Shown in pieces: positions 19,425 to 28,916 of a DNA stretch of 64,000 nt. The stretch lies in the NCBI GenBank assembly GCA_015057455.1, contig SVEH01000012.1, positions 1 through 64,000 of the forward strand, in the 5' to 3' direction. The notes under the pieces are model-generated. The model saw only the letters and a program-made list of their open reading frames with translations, did not search any database and was not told where the DNA came from. The position numbers and the translations under genes are program-made. Origin of the DNA: Lachnospiraceae bacterium. Its GTDB lineage: Bacteria > Bacillota > Clostridia > Lachnospirales > Lachnospiraceae. Position 1 is the first letter of the stretch. Every line of letters begins with the position of its first letter.

Positions 19425-20981
19425 TTAATCTAAAAACTTACCTCTAGAACCGAATGTAACTGTGTAAGTTTTCTCTACATACTTACCGTTAGAAGCTTGC
19501 ATTACCTTAATCTCTGCTTTTTCACCGCTTCTCTTATTCTTCATAATATTTTGAATATTCTCCATAGTAGAAACTTTCTTACCTGCGAACTCAATTATTA
19601 CATCGCCTTGCTTCATACCACATTTCTCTGCTGGAGAATCTTTTGATATTTCTTGTACATATACACCCTTTGGTAAGTTACTTCTTTGTGATATTGCTTC
19701 ATCAATATCAACACCTACTATACCTAGATAAGCTCTTTTTGATTCAGGAATTTCTTCATAATTCATTAACTCATTAAGAATCTCAACTGCTTCAGTAATT
19801 GGTATTGCATATCCCATTCCTTCTGTATCTTCAGAAACATATTTAACAGAGTTAATACCTATTACCTCACCTTTTGAATTAAGTAAAGCTCCTCCTGAAT
19901 TACCTGGATTAATTGCTGCATCTGTTTGGATAAGTTCCATATTATAATCTTCAGTTGCTACTGAACGGTCAAGTGCGCTTATAACACCTACTGTTACAGA
20001 CTGGCCATATCCAAGTGCGTTACCTATTGCAATTGCAACCTCTCCAACCTTACAACTATCAGATTTACCAACTGATGCAATCTTAATTTTATCCTTTGTA
20101 TCATCATCTAAATCTGAAATAGCTACTGCAACTACAGCTAAATCATTACTAGCATCTGTACCTTTAATCTCCGCTTTTACTTCTTTTCCATCATTAAATG
20201 TAATCCTTACAGTAGAAGCTCCATCTATTACGTGATTATTAGTTGCTATTAAAACTTGTTTATCATTTTGACCAATAATTATTCCAGAGCCACTTCCTTC
20301 AGCATCCTCGCTAAATGTGCTCCCAAAGAAATTATATTGTTGCTCAACAACACATGCAATACTTACTATAGATGGCATAACATTCTCAACTATATCTGCT
20401 ACAGTTTTACCATCTGTTGATGCAACTTCCTTAACTTCTTTATCCTTATCTGCTTTATCAAATATAGTTGCTTTTGGAGTTTCTTCTGCTTGTTGAGTAG
20501 TCCCTCCAATTATTCCTTTATTTTTATCTTCTACCATATTACCTGTTACATATATTAATGCAAATATAATAACTGCTGCAACTGCTACTAAAGCAAAAGA
20601 TAAACCAACATATCTATTCTTATTTTTTGTTTCTTCACTAACAACATTGTCATTAACATTAACTGTATTGGACGTATAATTAAATCCTGATACATTAGAT
20701 GTATTATTAAATGTTTCTTGTCCATTTATAGTTGTATTTACGTTATTAATGCCATCTACATTAGTAGCTTGCATAGGTTCTTCTAAATGAACAACAGAAG
20801 ATAATTCCTCATCTTTTTTAATTATTTCTGAACTTTGTGTAAGCTCATCTTTTTTTAACACATATGTGTTGTTTTCTTCTAAATTATTAGCTTCCCCAGC
20901 ATTATATTGATTATTATCACTTTCATTATTTACATTTTCATTCTGCTGATTTTCATTATCTAAATAGTCTTTATTACTCAT
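19425..20981 (-). CDS. HtrA/DegP-like serine protease with PDZ domain
   Basis: 518 residues. A long Asn-rich cytoplasmic segment (about 1-120) precedes one transmembrane helix (YVGLSFALVAVAAVIIFALI) and the extracytoplasmic trypsin-like domain. The catalytic triad is visible in TNNHVIDGAS (His), NDLAVVAVA (Asp) and INPGNSGGALL (Ser). A C-terminal PDZ domain has PKGVYVQEISKDSPAEKCGM. The start at 20981 follows GGAGG; reading upstream adds 28 non-conserved residues. The family degrades or refolds damaged envelope proteins. Confidence 0.95.
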   Translation of the reverse strand: MSNKDYLDNENQQNENVNNESDNNQYNAGEANNLEENNTYVLKKDELTQSSEIIKKDEELSSVVHLEEPMQATNVDGINNVNTTINGQETFNNTSNVSGFNYTSNTVNVNDNVVSEETKNKNRYVGLSFALVAVAAVIIFALIYVTGNMVEDKNKGIIGGTTQQAEETPKATIFDKADKDKEVKEVASTDGKTVADIVENVMPSIVSIACVVEQQYNFFGSTFSEDAEGSGSGIIIGQNDKQVLIATNNHVIDGASTVRITFNDGKEVKAEIKGTDASNDLAVVAVAISDLDDDTKDKIKIASVGKSDSCKVGEVAIAIGNALGYGQSVTVGVISALDRSVATEDYNMELIQTDAAINPGNSGGALLNSKGEVIGINSVKYVSEDTEGMGYAIPITEAVEILNELMNYEEIPESKRAYLGIVGVDIDEAISQRSNLPKGVYVQEISKDSPAEKCGMKQGDVIIEFAGKKVSTMENIQNIMKNKRSGEKAEIKVMQASNGKYVEKTYTVTFGSRGKFLD

Positions 20982-21289
20982 GTTAATCCTCCATTCCGAA
21001 GCGTTATACGCTAGGAACTGCAATATAAATACTAAGTCTATACTGCATTCCGTATAAAAACTCATATCAAAATGATTTTTATACTATAACTCCTTCATTA
21101 GCTTTACTTATTATTACTCAACCTGTTTAATATTCTATCAAATAATTATGTAGCAATTGTGTTTTAACTATGAAGAAGCTATGATTTTACTTATATATAT
21201 AATTTTTTATATTTTTTGTTGCTAATATAGATTTCATATACTCTTTAATTTTATCCATATAGCATACAAAATATATAATCCATTCTCTT
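20982..21289. other. Intergenic region upstream of htrA
   Basis: AT-rich and non-coding. A short inverted repeat AGCGT-TAT-ACGCT lies near 21000-21012 in the htrA leader. No CtsR- or CIRCE-like operator is visible to me, and no promoter stands out. Confidence 0.4.
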
Positions 21290-21934
21290 TTATATCTTTG
21301 TATATCCACTACTACTTACAATAGCATCTATTTTTCTCATATTCTTGCAATCTGGGCACTCTTCAAACTTATAAGTGCTATAATTTGGCAAATCTTCTCT
21401 CTTAAATATAGAGTCAATCTCTTTGCCATCCATACTTATCTCACTATTACTGAATATTGCAGATATACCTACAATGTTACCACCATAATATTTGATTGCT
21501 TCTGATGATCTATTAATTGTTTTACCAGTTGTAGCTGATGCTACCAATAATACTACATTTTTATTCCATACCATTGGTTGAATATTATCTGGAAATACCA
21601 TTTGTCCATTTATATTAACATCTGGTCTTATTACCGCAATTGGCTTCTTTCCATTAACAGCACCAACTCCATTATTGGATAATTCTGCTGCCATAAATCC
21701 ACCAATCATTTCACATCCATCCATAGTAATAATTGTATCTACTTGAGCTGTGTTTACATACTTACTAGCTAAAACTCTTCCTGCTCTTGCAGCCATAGCT
21801 TGAGTACATCTTACTTTTGTCATATCTATATAATAATTAATATGAGAGTGATTTGTTGCAAAATGTCCCGGTATAATATCTATTGTTACTCTCTTACTCT
21901 TTTTTGATACTATTTCCATTCTTCTTTTTTCCAT
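21290..21934 (-). CDS. Phosphoribosyltransferase-like protein
   Basis: 214 residues. The type I PRTase core is recognisable: TIITMDGCEMIGGFMA and the loop VVLLVASATTGKTINRS at the place of the PRPP motif (usually two acidic residues then TTGxT; here ASATTGKT). The group resembles orotate phosphoribosyltransferases (PyrE-like) but the acidic pair is missing, so the substrate and even catalysis are unsure. C-terminal Cys residues (CPDC) are unusual. It is the last gene of the folate operon, about 125 bases after folB-folK. AAGGAG precedes the chosen ATG. Confidence 0.72.
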   Translation of the reverse strand: MEKRRMEIVSKKSKRVTIDIIPGHFATNHSHINYYIDMTKVRCTQAMAARAGRVLASKYVNTAQVDTIITMDGCEMIGGFMAAELSNNGVGAVNGKKPIAVIRPDVNINGQMVFPDNIQPMVWNKNVVLLVASATTGKTINRSSEAIKYYGGNIVGISAIFSNSEISMDGKEIDSIFKREDLPNYSTYKFEECPDCKNMRKIDAIVSSSGYTKI

Positions 21935-22059
21935 GTTATACATCTCCTTACCGCATAATTAATCTGTACATAAACCTACAGATTCTTTTTCGGCAGAAAT
22001 GTATAGGAATTTATTGTAAATTTTAACTTTTATTATTTACTTTTATAAAATAGTACCCT

Positions 22060-22908
22060 CTAATAATTAAACTTTTGTATATGATTTTGCAAATCCTCAT
22101 ATATTTGATAAACATTCTTTCTTATCAAAGGATGCTTATAATCAGGTTTAATTTCTAATAACGGTTTTAATACAAATTCTCGCAAATGCATTTCTTTATG
22201 GGGAATAATTAGGTTTTCTTTATTTATAATTACATCATCATAAAAAATAATATCAACATCAACAGTTCTAGGTCCCCACTTTATAGTTCTAACTCTGTCT
22301 AATTTTTCTTCTATATCATTAGATAATTTTAGTAACTCATCTGGACTATATAGTGTCTTAACCTCAATTGCTGTATTCATAAATTTATCTTGTTCCACAT
22401 AACCATATGGTTCTGTTTCAATATATTTAGCCACCTTAGTTACAGTACACTTATCATCTTTATTTAGCATATCAATTGCCTTATCTAAATAATCTTCTCT
22501 ATCACCCATATTAGAGCCTAAACTTAAATATGCAATATGTCTGCATCTTTTTACCGTTACTGAAACATTCTCCACTGGTAAATTAATAGGGGCAAATGGT
22601 TTCTTAACAGTAACTTCTATCATATCTATTAAATCATAATCTTTTAAAATTCTATAAGAAATCACATCTGCTAATGTTTCTATTAAGTTATATGTTTTTT
22701 CCTTTGTTACTTCTGTTATTAACTCACATATTTTTGCGTAATTAACTGTTTTATATACATCATCTGTCTTACATGCTTCTTTTAAATCTGCATATATATT
22801 GGCTGAAATAATAAATTTCTGACCTAATGTTTTTTCTTGTTCTAGTACGCCATGATTAGCATATACTGTTAAATCTACTATCTTTATATATTCTAATTCT
22901 TTATTCAT
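22060..22908 (-). CDS. folBK: Dihydroneopterin aldolase / HPPK fusion
   Basis: 282 residues. Residues 1-120 are dihydroneopterin aldolase (VYANHGVLEQEKTLGQKF; KPFAPINLPVENVSVTV). Residues about 125-282 are 6-hydroxymethyl-dihydropterin pyrophosphokinase (AYLSLGSNMGDREDYLDKAI; WGPRTVDVDIIFYDD). The fusion carries out two successive cytoplasmic steps of folate synthesis: retro-aldol cleavage of dihydroneopterin and pyrophosphorylation of the product. Such FolB-FolK fusions are common in Clostridia. It follows folP, about 110 bases downstream. Confidence 0.96.
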   Translation of the reverse strand: MNKELEYIKIVDLTVYANHGVLEQEKTLGQKFIISANIYADLKEACKTDDVYKTVNYAKICELITEVTKEKTYNLIETLADVISYRILKDYDLIDMIEVTVKKPFAPINLPVENVSVTVKRCRHIAYLSLGSNMGDREDYLDKAIDMLNKDDKCTVTKVAKYIETEPYGYVEQDKFMNTAIEVKTLYSPDELLKLSNDIEEKLDRVRTIKWGPRTVDVDIIFYDDVIINKENLIIPHKEMHLREFVLKPLLEIKPDYKHPLIRKNVYQIYEDLQNHIQKFNY

Positions 22909-23018
22909 AAAGCTCCATCCCCTTAGTTATATTTTATCTATTAAAAAGTATTAGTATTCCTTAATTGCTTCTATCTATTATCTATCATTTCTTGGCTATC
23001 TACAAATGATTGTTTACT

Positions 23019-23864
23019 TTATTTTCTATCATTTCTTGCCCTTCTAAAAGCGTTATTTACCTTAATTGCTTTTATATGTTCTTTTACATCATGAACTCTA
23101 AGGAACTTTGCTCCTAATTCTATTGCCCAAATTGCTGACACGATGTTACCTGTAGCCCTATCTGATACTTCTGCATCCATTAATTTCCCAAGCACTGACT
23201 TATTAGATATGCCAAATAATATTGGCAAATCTAACTCTTTTAATTTATCTATATGACTTGCTACATAAAGATTATTCTCATAACTTTTTGCAAATCCAAT
23301 CCCGGGGTCTATTATAATTTTATCTCTATCAATGCCGTACTCAAGCGCCCTTTCAATAGATTTATTTAGCCTATTAATAACAAATGTCATATCATTTTCT
23401 TTCATTAATTCAATGTCATTATGCATTAGACAAATAGATACTCCTGTTGCTTTAATTAATTGTGCCATTTCTCCATTATCATATAATAGTCCCCATATAT
23501 CATTTACCATATCAGCCCCTGCTTCTATGGCAGCTTTTGCAACTTCAAATTTGTAGGTATCTATTGAAATAGTCGCATCACACTCTTCTTTTATTCTTTT
23601 TATAACCTCTACTACTCTGTCAATTTCTTCTTGTACGCTTACCTGTGTATAACCTGGTCTGGTTGACTCTCCACCAACATCAATAATATGTGCCCCTTCT
23701 TTAATCATTTGTTTTGCTCTCTCTAACGCAATCTCTTGATTATTATATTGACCACCATCTGAAAATGAATCTGGTGTAACATTAAGAATCCCCATTATAT
23801 ACACATCATCATTATCTAACTTAAATTCCTTATTCCCTATATGCATACTATTAACTTTTTCCAT
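23019..23864 (-). CDS. folP: Dihydropteroate synthase
   Basis: 281 residues from the ATG after GGAGAGTAAA. The family signatures are present: MGILNVTPDSFSDGG and GGESTRPGYT near the N-terminus, IDTYKFEVAKAA, MHND and GIGFAKSYENN. It joins 6-hydroxymethyl-dihydropterin pyrophosphate with p-aminobenzoate to make dihydropteroate. It lies between the HD-domain gene and folB-folK in the folate operon. This family is the sulfonamide target. Confidence 0.97.
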   Translation of the reverse strand: MEKVNSMHIGNKEFKLDNDDVYIMGILNVTPDSFSDGGQYNNQEIALERAKQMIKEGAHIIDVGGESTRPGYTQVSVQEEIDRVVEVIKRIKEECDATISIDTYKFEVAKAAIEAGADMVNDIWGLLYDNGEMAQLIKATGVSICLMHNDIELMKENDMTFVINRLNKSIERALEYGIDRDKIIIDPGIGFAKSYENNLYVASHIDKLKELDLPILFGISNKSVLGKLMDAEVSDRATGNIVSAIWAIELGAKFLRVHDVKEHIKAIKVNNAFRRARNDRK

Positions 23865-23888
23865 TTTACTCTCCACTACATATCTCTC

Positions 23889-24368
23889 TTAATACTCTAT
23901 ATCTTTATTTTTCTTATCACTGGGCCATTTGCAAGTACTTAAGGCACTACATGCATAACATTTGCGTGATAATTTATCTGCCTTATATATAATCTCATTA
24001 AGTTTATTGCTTTTTTCTTTATTTCTATGGTTTTGTATTGCATCACATATTATAGCTACTTCATCTTCACAAAAACCTGTTTGCTTTAATATCTCCCTTG
24101 CCATAATTGTACTTGCTATATGATGATTCAACCCGCTTTCATATTCCCTATGTCTTCCAATGTCATGTAATAAACCAACTGCATAAATTATCTCTTTATC
24201 ATATCCAAGATTTTGTTCTAAATTCATCATATAAGCAATTCTAGCCACATCTAGAAAATGTTCCAAATTATGCTTACAATAAATTCTCTCTTTCTCATCA
24301 TTAGCAATATAAACTACTTCACTTCTATACGCCTCTAAATTATATATTTTATTAATTCTCTCCATCAT
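23889..24368 (-). CDS. HD-domain phosphohydrolase in folate operon
   Basis: 159 residues. HD superfamily residues are visible in order: KHNLEHFLDVAR, LLHDIGRH (the HD pair), NHHIAS, IQNHR and KADKLSR, so all metal ligands seem intact. The C-terminus adds a Cys cluster CYACSALSTC (C-x2-C-x5-C). It sits between folE and folP, exactly where the pathway needs a phosphatase to remove the triphosphate of dihydroneopterin triphosphate. No Nudix (FolQ) gene is seen nearby. A role in that step is a reasonable inference, not shown. Confidence 0.85.
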   Translation of the reverse strand: MMERINKIYNLEAYRSEVVYIANDEKERIYCKHNLEHFLDVARIAYMMNLEQNLGYDKEIIYAVGLLHDIGRHREYESGLNHHIASTIMAREILKQTGFCEDEVAIICDAIQNHRNKEKSNKLNEIIYKADKLSRKCYACSALSTCKWPSDKKNKDIEY

Positions 24369-24470
24369 TATATGCCTCTAATTATCTTTAATTTACCTTT
24401 TTACACTTACATTCCCAATGCATAAAATTTATTAATTCATTCAAGCTTTACATACTTATTATAACTCTAA

Positions 24471-25022
24471 TTATTTTACTAAATTAAAAAACTTATCCTG
24501 CAAATCCACATTACTAGTAAATTCGCCTCTCGTAACATAAGTTACTGTTTGGGCATCTTGTTTTTTTATGCCACGCATACTCATACATAAGTGTTTTGCT
24601 TCTATCATAACCATAGCACCCTTAGCACCTAATTCTTCCATAATTGCATCAGCTATTTGAGCTGTCATTTGTTCTTGTATCTGTGGGCGTTTTGCAAAAA
24701 CATCAACAGTTCTTGCTAATTTACTTATGCCAACAACCTTACCATTAGGAATATATGCCACATGGGCCTTACCGTAAAAAGGTAATATATGATGCTCGCA
24801 CATAGAATAAAAGTTAATATCTTTTTCTATTATCATCTCATTATTTTGTGCTTCAAATGTCACTGATAAATACTTACTTGCATCATCTTCCAATCCTGCA
24901 AAAATTTCTTCACACATATTGCTAATTCTTCTAGGCGTATCAACTAAACCTTCTCTATCAACATTCTCTCCAATTCCCTCTAAAAATAATCTAACTGCTT
25001 GTTCTATCTTCTCTTTATCCAT
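24471..25022 (-). CDS. folE: GTP cyclohydrolase I
   Basis: 183 residues, full length. [20 protein letters not shown] carries the zinc Cys and the two His, and [11 protein letters not shown] supplies the second zinc Cys. [15 protein letters not shown] is typical of the N-terminus. It opens the imidazole ring of GTP to form 7,8-dihydroneopterin triphosphate. The start overlaps the end of folC by 19 bases, with GGAGG inside folC, so the two are translationally coupled. Confidence 0.97.
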   Translation of the reverse strand: MDKEKIEQAVRLFLEGIGENVDREGLVDTPRRISNMCEEIFAGLEDDASKYLSVTFEAQNNEMIIEKDINFYSMCEHHILPFYGKAHVAYIPNGKVVGISKLARTVDVFAKRPQIQEQMTAQIADAIMEELGAKGAMVMIEAKHLCMSMRGIKKQDAQTVTYVTRGEFTSNVDLQDKFFNLVK

Positions 25023-26566
25023 TTTAATCCTCCATATATATCCTTCATAAAGGACAACGACCCTGCAAAAACTATTATTGTATCTCTATCTAGATTGCTA
25101 ACTTCATCTATTACGTTATTAATACTTCTCATTTTTCTTATTGTACATTGCTTTTTATTAAAATCAATATTCTTATTACTTTTATCATTATCTAAGCCTT
25201 GTTTTGCAATCGTCTCACATAACACATCACAATCCAAACTCCTAGGATTCTCTGTACTAAATGCCCATATTTCATCTGCATTGGTAAGAAATTGATTAAT
25301 AATCTCTTTATAATCTTTATCTTTAAACACACTCATCACGTAGATAATTCTACTGTTCTTACAATCAAAATAATCTTCCATTCCCTGCACTAAACATCTA
25401 GCTCCTGCTTCGTTGTGAGCACCATCTGCTAAAATCACTATTTTACTATCTTCTAATTTATGTTTTATAACATCGAATCTTCCTTTCTGCCTCGCTCCAA
25501 AAAGTCCTTTTTTTAGTGAAGCTTCTGTTATTTTATATCCCTGTTTGTTTAGCGCATGTATAACTTCTATTGCTATAATTGCATTTTCTATCTGATGTTT
25601 ACCATTCATAGATATACTGTAATTACTATTATTATCATATGGCAACTCTATTTTTTCTGACTTATGTAACATCAATTTATCATTAATCAACTCATTTGAT
25701 TCATTAACAGTCCCATTACAACTATCCCCATACATAAATTTATTATCATCTAAATTCAACTGCACCTGTGTAACTTGTTCCATATTAGCTACATATAACT
25801 GAGCATTTTTTTCTAGGCACTTTTCCTTAATAATATCCATAATAGAATCATTGCTACTTGTAGTTACAACATGTCCACCATGAGAAATAATACCACATTT
25901 ACAACATGCTATATCTTCAATTGTATCACCTATTATTCCCACATGATCTAAACTAATTGATGTAATAACATCGCATAGAGTATGTTTAAAAACATTGGTT
26001 GCATCTCCACTTCCCCCCATGCCTACTTCAACTATAATAATATCACATTGATTTTCTAAAAAATACTTTAAACTAAATGCTACTTGTATTTCATATCCCG
26101 AAGGTTGAATTTCATCTATATAATTCTTGTATTGTTCCACCATAATATTAAAGATTACTTCCTGTGCATCAGTTATCAATACACTCTCATCCATCTCTAT
26201 CTGTTCCTTGTCAATATAATCCTTTTTAAACTGTTCTTGAACACTGCAACAATCTTTTAAATAATCATCTTCTAATTTATCATTATCTTTCAATCTATTC
26301 TTACTATTTAATTCATATATTTGGGCAAATTCCATCTTTGAGAACACAACAGGTGATGATAATTTACCAACTTTCATACCTTGATATGCCATTATATAAG
26401 ATAAATAACTAGATACAGAACCCTTTCCATTGGTACCTGCTACATGAATCACCTTTAAATAATCCTGTGGATTACCTAATACCTCTAATAACTTATATAT
26501 TTTTTCTAACCCAAATTTTATTTCTTCCTTATCATGTTTATCTACATAATATTCTTCATTCTTCAA
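25004..26566 (-). CDS. folC: Folylpolyglutamate / dihydrofolate synthase
   Basis: 520 residues, about 80-100 more than the usual 420-440. [19 protein letters not shown] is the P-loop, [13 protein letters not shown] follows the Mg-binding region, and [12 protein letters not shown] with [12 protein letters not shown] marks the C-terminal domain. The extra length comes from hydrophilic insertions around residues 85-115, 285-325 and 465-485. The enzyme adds glutamate to dihydropteroate and tetrahydrofolate. Start is a probable TTG at 26566, after GATAGG. It is the first gene of the folate operon. Confidence 0.93.
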   Translation of the reverse strand: MKNEEYYVDKHDKEEIKFGLEKIYKLLEVLGNPQDYLKVIHVAGTNGKGSVSSYLSYIMAYQGMKVGKLSSPVVFSKMEFAQIYELNSKNRLKDNDKLEDDYLKDCCSVQEQFKKDYIDKEQIEMDESVLITDAQEVIFNIMVEQYKNYIDEIQPSGYEIQVAFSLKYFLENQCDIIIVEVGMGGSGDATNVFKHTLCDVITSISLDHVGIIGDTIEDIACCKCGIISHGGHVVTTSSNDSIMDIIKEKCLEKNAQLYVANMEQVTQVQLNLDDNKFMYGDSCNGTVNESNELINDKLMLHKSEKIELPYDNNSNYSISMNGKHQIENAIIAIEVIHALNKQGYKITEASLKKGLFGARQKGRFDVIKHKLEDSKIVILADGAHNEAGARCLVQGMEDYFDCKNSRIIYVMSVFKDKDYKEIINQFLTNADEIWAFSTENPRSLDCDVLCETIAKQGLDNDKSNKNIDFNKKQCTIRKMRSINNVIDEVSNLDRDTIIVFAGSLSFMKDIYGGLKWIKRR

Positions 26567-26617
26567 ACCTATCCAACCTTATATTAAACTTTGTCCATAC
26601 TAACATAAACCTTACTA

Positions 26618-26647
26618 ATTGTACTACAAATTACATGTAAATATCAA
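26618..26647 (-). promoter_or_regulatory. Candidate promoter of folate operon
   Basis: Minus strand TTGATA, 18-base spacer, TACAAT, about 50 bases before folC. The divergent CmpB gene begins at 26822. Confidence 0.4.
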
Positions 26648-26821
26648 TATAAACCTTGTATTTAAACGAACTTATGTTAGTTCCCAAATTAAACTATTTA
26701 AAACACTACTATTAACGCTCAACCATTTTACACTAAAAATATATTAATCCCTATATTATATAATGTATATTTTTACCTATTGGTGTTCATACTTTCACAT
26801 ATAATCATATGGAGGTATATT

Positions 26822-27223
26822 ATGAAATCTAACTTTTTATTATGTGGTCTTACAGGTTGGTGTTTTGAATGCTTTTTTACAGGGTTACATTCATTATGCA
26901 ATAAAAAAAGTAAACTTCCTTGCCAAACCTCTCTTTGGATGTTTTTTATATATGGATTTGGCTTTCTAATTAAGCCACTATATTATGTTATAAAAACTAT
27001 TCCTACCTATGCACGTGGTACAATTTATACTACACTAATATTCTTTACTGAATACATTTCAGGTTTATTTCTCAAAAAGCACAATGCCTGCCCTTGGGAT
27101 TATTCCTCATCAAAATACAATATAAAAGGAGTTATAAGATTAGACTATGCACCATTATGGTTTATAGTTGGTCTAATTTATGAACATATACTTACATCTA
27201 GCAAAGGGACTGTTGACTTATAA
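26822..27223 (+). CDS. CmpB-like membrane protein (putative ABC-transporter type IV family)
   Basis: 133 residues from the ATG after GGAGGTATATT; reading from an upstream ATG adds 14 residues without a ribosome site. Motifs match the CmpB family: CGLTGWCFECFFTGLHSL at the N-terminus and CPWDYSSSKYNIKGVIRLDY before the last helix. About four transmembrane segments. The molecular function of the family is not established despite the ABC label. It is divergent from folC, and only 65 bases lie between it and metF. Confidence 0.85.
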   Translation: MKSNFLLCGLTGWCFECFFTGLHSLCNKKSKLPCQTSLWMFFIYGFGFLIKPLYYVIKTIPTYARGTIYTTLIFFTEYISGLFLKKHNACPWDYSSSKYNIKGVIRLDYAPLWFIVGLIYEHILTSSKGTVDL

Positions 27224-27287
27224 CCATTTTTGTATGTATAATATTGTAAATATATTCCAATTTAGGGATAACGCAAAGGATGATTTA

Positions 27288-28163
27288 ATGAAAATATCAG
27301 ATTTATTATATAATAACAAACCAAGCATATCTTTTGAGGTATTTCCTCCCAAAACAGATACATCATTTGAATCTGTAAAACACGCAACTGAAGAAATTGC
27401 AAAACTTCAACCTGCATTTATGAGTGTAACATATGGTGCTGGTGGTGGAACAAGCAAATACACTCTAGATATTGCTCGCAATATACACGATGAAATTCAT
27501 GTTCCAACTCTTGCACATTTAACATGTGTTTCATCCTCAAAAGAAACTATTCATAAACGCATAGAAGAATTTAGAAATGCTAATATAAAAAATATAATGG
27601 CACTTCGTGGTGATTTAACACCAGAACTAATGAATAGTGACCGCAACACTTGGGACTATCGCTATGCCGTAGATTTAATTCATGAATTAAAAGAATACCA
27701 TGATGAATTTTGCATAGGTGGTGCTTGCTACCCAGAAGTGCATCCAGAAAGTTCTTCCTTTGAAGAAGACATTCAACACCTCAAGGAAAAAGTAGATGCT
27801 GGTTGCTCATTTTTAACATCTCAAATGTTTTTTGAAAATGATCTTTTCTATAAATTTGTATATAGATGTAGAACTGCAGGCATTAATGTACCTATTATTC
27901 CAGGTATTATGCCAATTACTAGTGCTAGTCAGGTTGAAAAATCAATTAGTTTATCTGGTTCATATATGCCAACTAGATTAAAGAATATCGTTAATAAATT
28001 TGGTAATTCACCTGAAGCCATGAAACAAGCTGGAATCAACTATGCAACCGAACAAATCATTGATATATATGCCAATGGATTTAATCATGTTCATGTTTAC
28101 TCAATGAATAAACCAGATGTTGCAAAAGCTATATTAAACAATATTTCAAACATGTTAGGATAA
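27288..28163 (+). CDS. metF: Methylenetetrahydrofolate reductase
   Basis: 291 residues. SFEVFPPKTD near the N-terminus is the family signature, with SVTYGAGGGTS, ALRGD, ACYPEVHPE and SQMFFEN following. It reduces 5,10-methylene-THF to 5-methyl-THF with FAD. I set the start at 27288: AAAGGATGA precedes that ATG, and the 36 residues gained by reading further upstream are not family-like and overlap the CmpB gene. Next come the MetH-activation protein (5 bases on) and metH. Confidence 0.96.
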   Translation: MKISDLLYNNKPSISFEVFPPKTDTSFESVKHATEEIAKLQPAFMSVTYGAGGGTSKYTLDIARNIHDEIHVPTLAHLTCVSSSKETIHKRIEEFRNANIKNIMALRGDLTPELMNSDRNTWDYRYAVDLIHELKEYHDEFCIGGACYPEVHPESSSFEEDIQHLKEKVDAGCSFLTSQMFFENDLFYKFVYRCRTAGINVPIIPGIMPITSASQVEKSISLSGSYMPTRLKNIVNKFGNSPEAMKQAGINYATEQIIDIYANGFNHVHVYSMNKPDVAKAILNNISNMLG

Positions 28164-28168
28164 TATAT

Positions 28169-28792
28169 ATGAATATAGTACAAACAAAAACATATACAAC
28201 TATAGACTATAATTTAAAAGAGATTTTACGATATTCAGGTGTAGCTAAAACTACACCTGAAATTAATAATTTAATAGAATCTTGTATACAAGAATTAGAT
28301 GGAAAACTTTCGTATAAAGTATGCTATAAGGCATTTCCAATTAGCTCACATTTAACTAATAACAACTCTAATACTCCTTTGCTAGATTTAGGTTTTACAA
28401 CTACACATTCAACCGATTTAATTAAAAATCTTGAATCTTGTAATAGTATTATTTTATTTGGTGCAACCATAGGCTTAGAGATAGATCGCCTTATTGCAAA
28501 ATATAGCTCTTCTTCTCCATCTCGTGCGCTTATACTGCAAGCAATTGGAGCTGAAAGGATAGAAAGTTTGTGCAATGCTTTTAACAAAGATATTAGCACT
28601 GAACAGCAAGCACTTGGTAATAATACTAAACCTCGATTTAGTCCTGGATACGGAGACCTTGATATAAACTTTCAAAAAGACATATTTGAAGCCCTTAATT
28701 GTTCTAAACATATAGGACTTACACTTAATGAAAGTTTACTTATGTCACCATCCAAATCTGTTACAGCTATTATTGGTGTATGTCCTTCTTAA
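28169..28792 (+). CDS. MetH reactivation-domain protein
   Basis: 207 residues matching the C-terminal AdoMet-binding activation domain of cobalamin-dependent methionine synthase, here as a separate protein. RFSPGYGD is the AdoMet-binding signature, with RALILQAIGAERIESLC and LNESLLMSPSKSVTAIIG on either side. It should supply reductive methylation to rescue MetH whose cobalamin has oxidised. It starts five bases after the metF stop. The MetH protein encoded next ends at its B12-binding domain and lacks this module, so the two belong together. Confidence 0.93.
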   Translation: MNIVQTKTYTTIDYNLKEILRYSGVAKTTPEINNLIESCIQELDGKLSYKVCYKAFPISSHLTNNNSNTPLLDLGFTTTHSTDLIKNLESCNSIILFGATIGLEIDRLIAKYSSSSPSRALILQAIGAERIESLCNAFNKDISTEQQALGNNTKPRFSPGYGDLDINFQKDIFEALNCSKHIGLTLNESLLMSPSKSVTAIIGVCPS

Positions 28793-28916
28793 TTCAGAAC
28801 TTATTTTAATTGCAGATGATAAGTATCGCTTTATACATACTCTAAACTGTAAACATATAAATATAAATATAAATATATCGTTTAAAAACTACATAAATAT
28901 ATGATTGGAGAACTAC

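Noticed and set aside
27180..27287. Longer N-terminus for metF
   Set aside because: The extra 36 codons overlap the CmpB gene, lack a ribosome site and do not match the family; AAAGGATGA before 27288 fixes the start.
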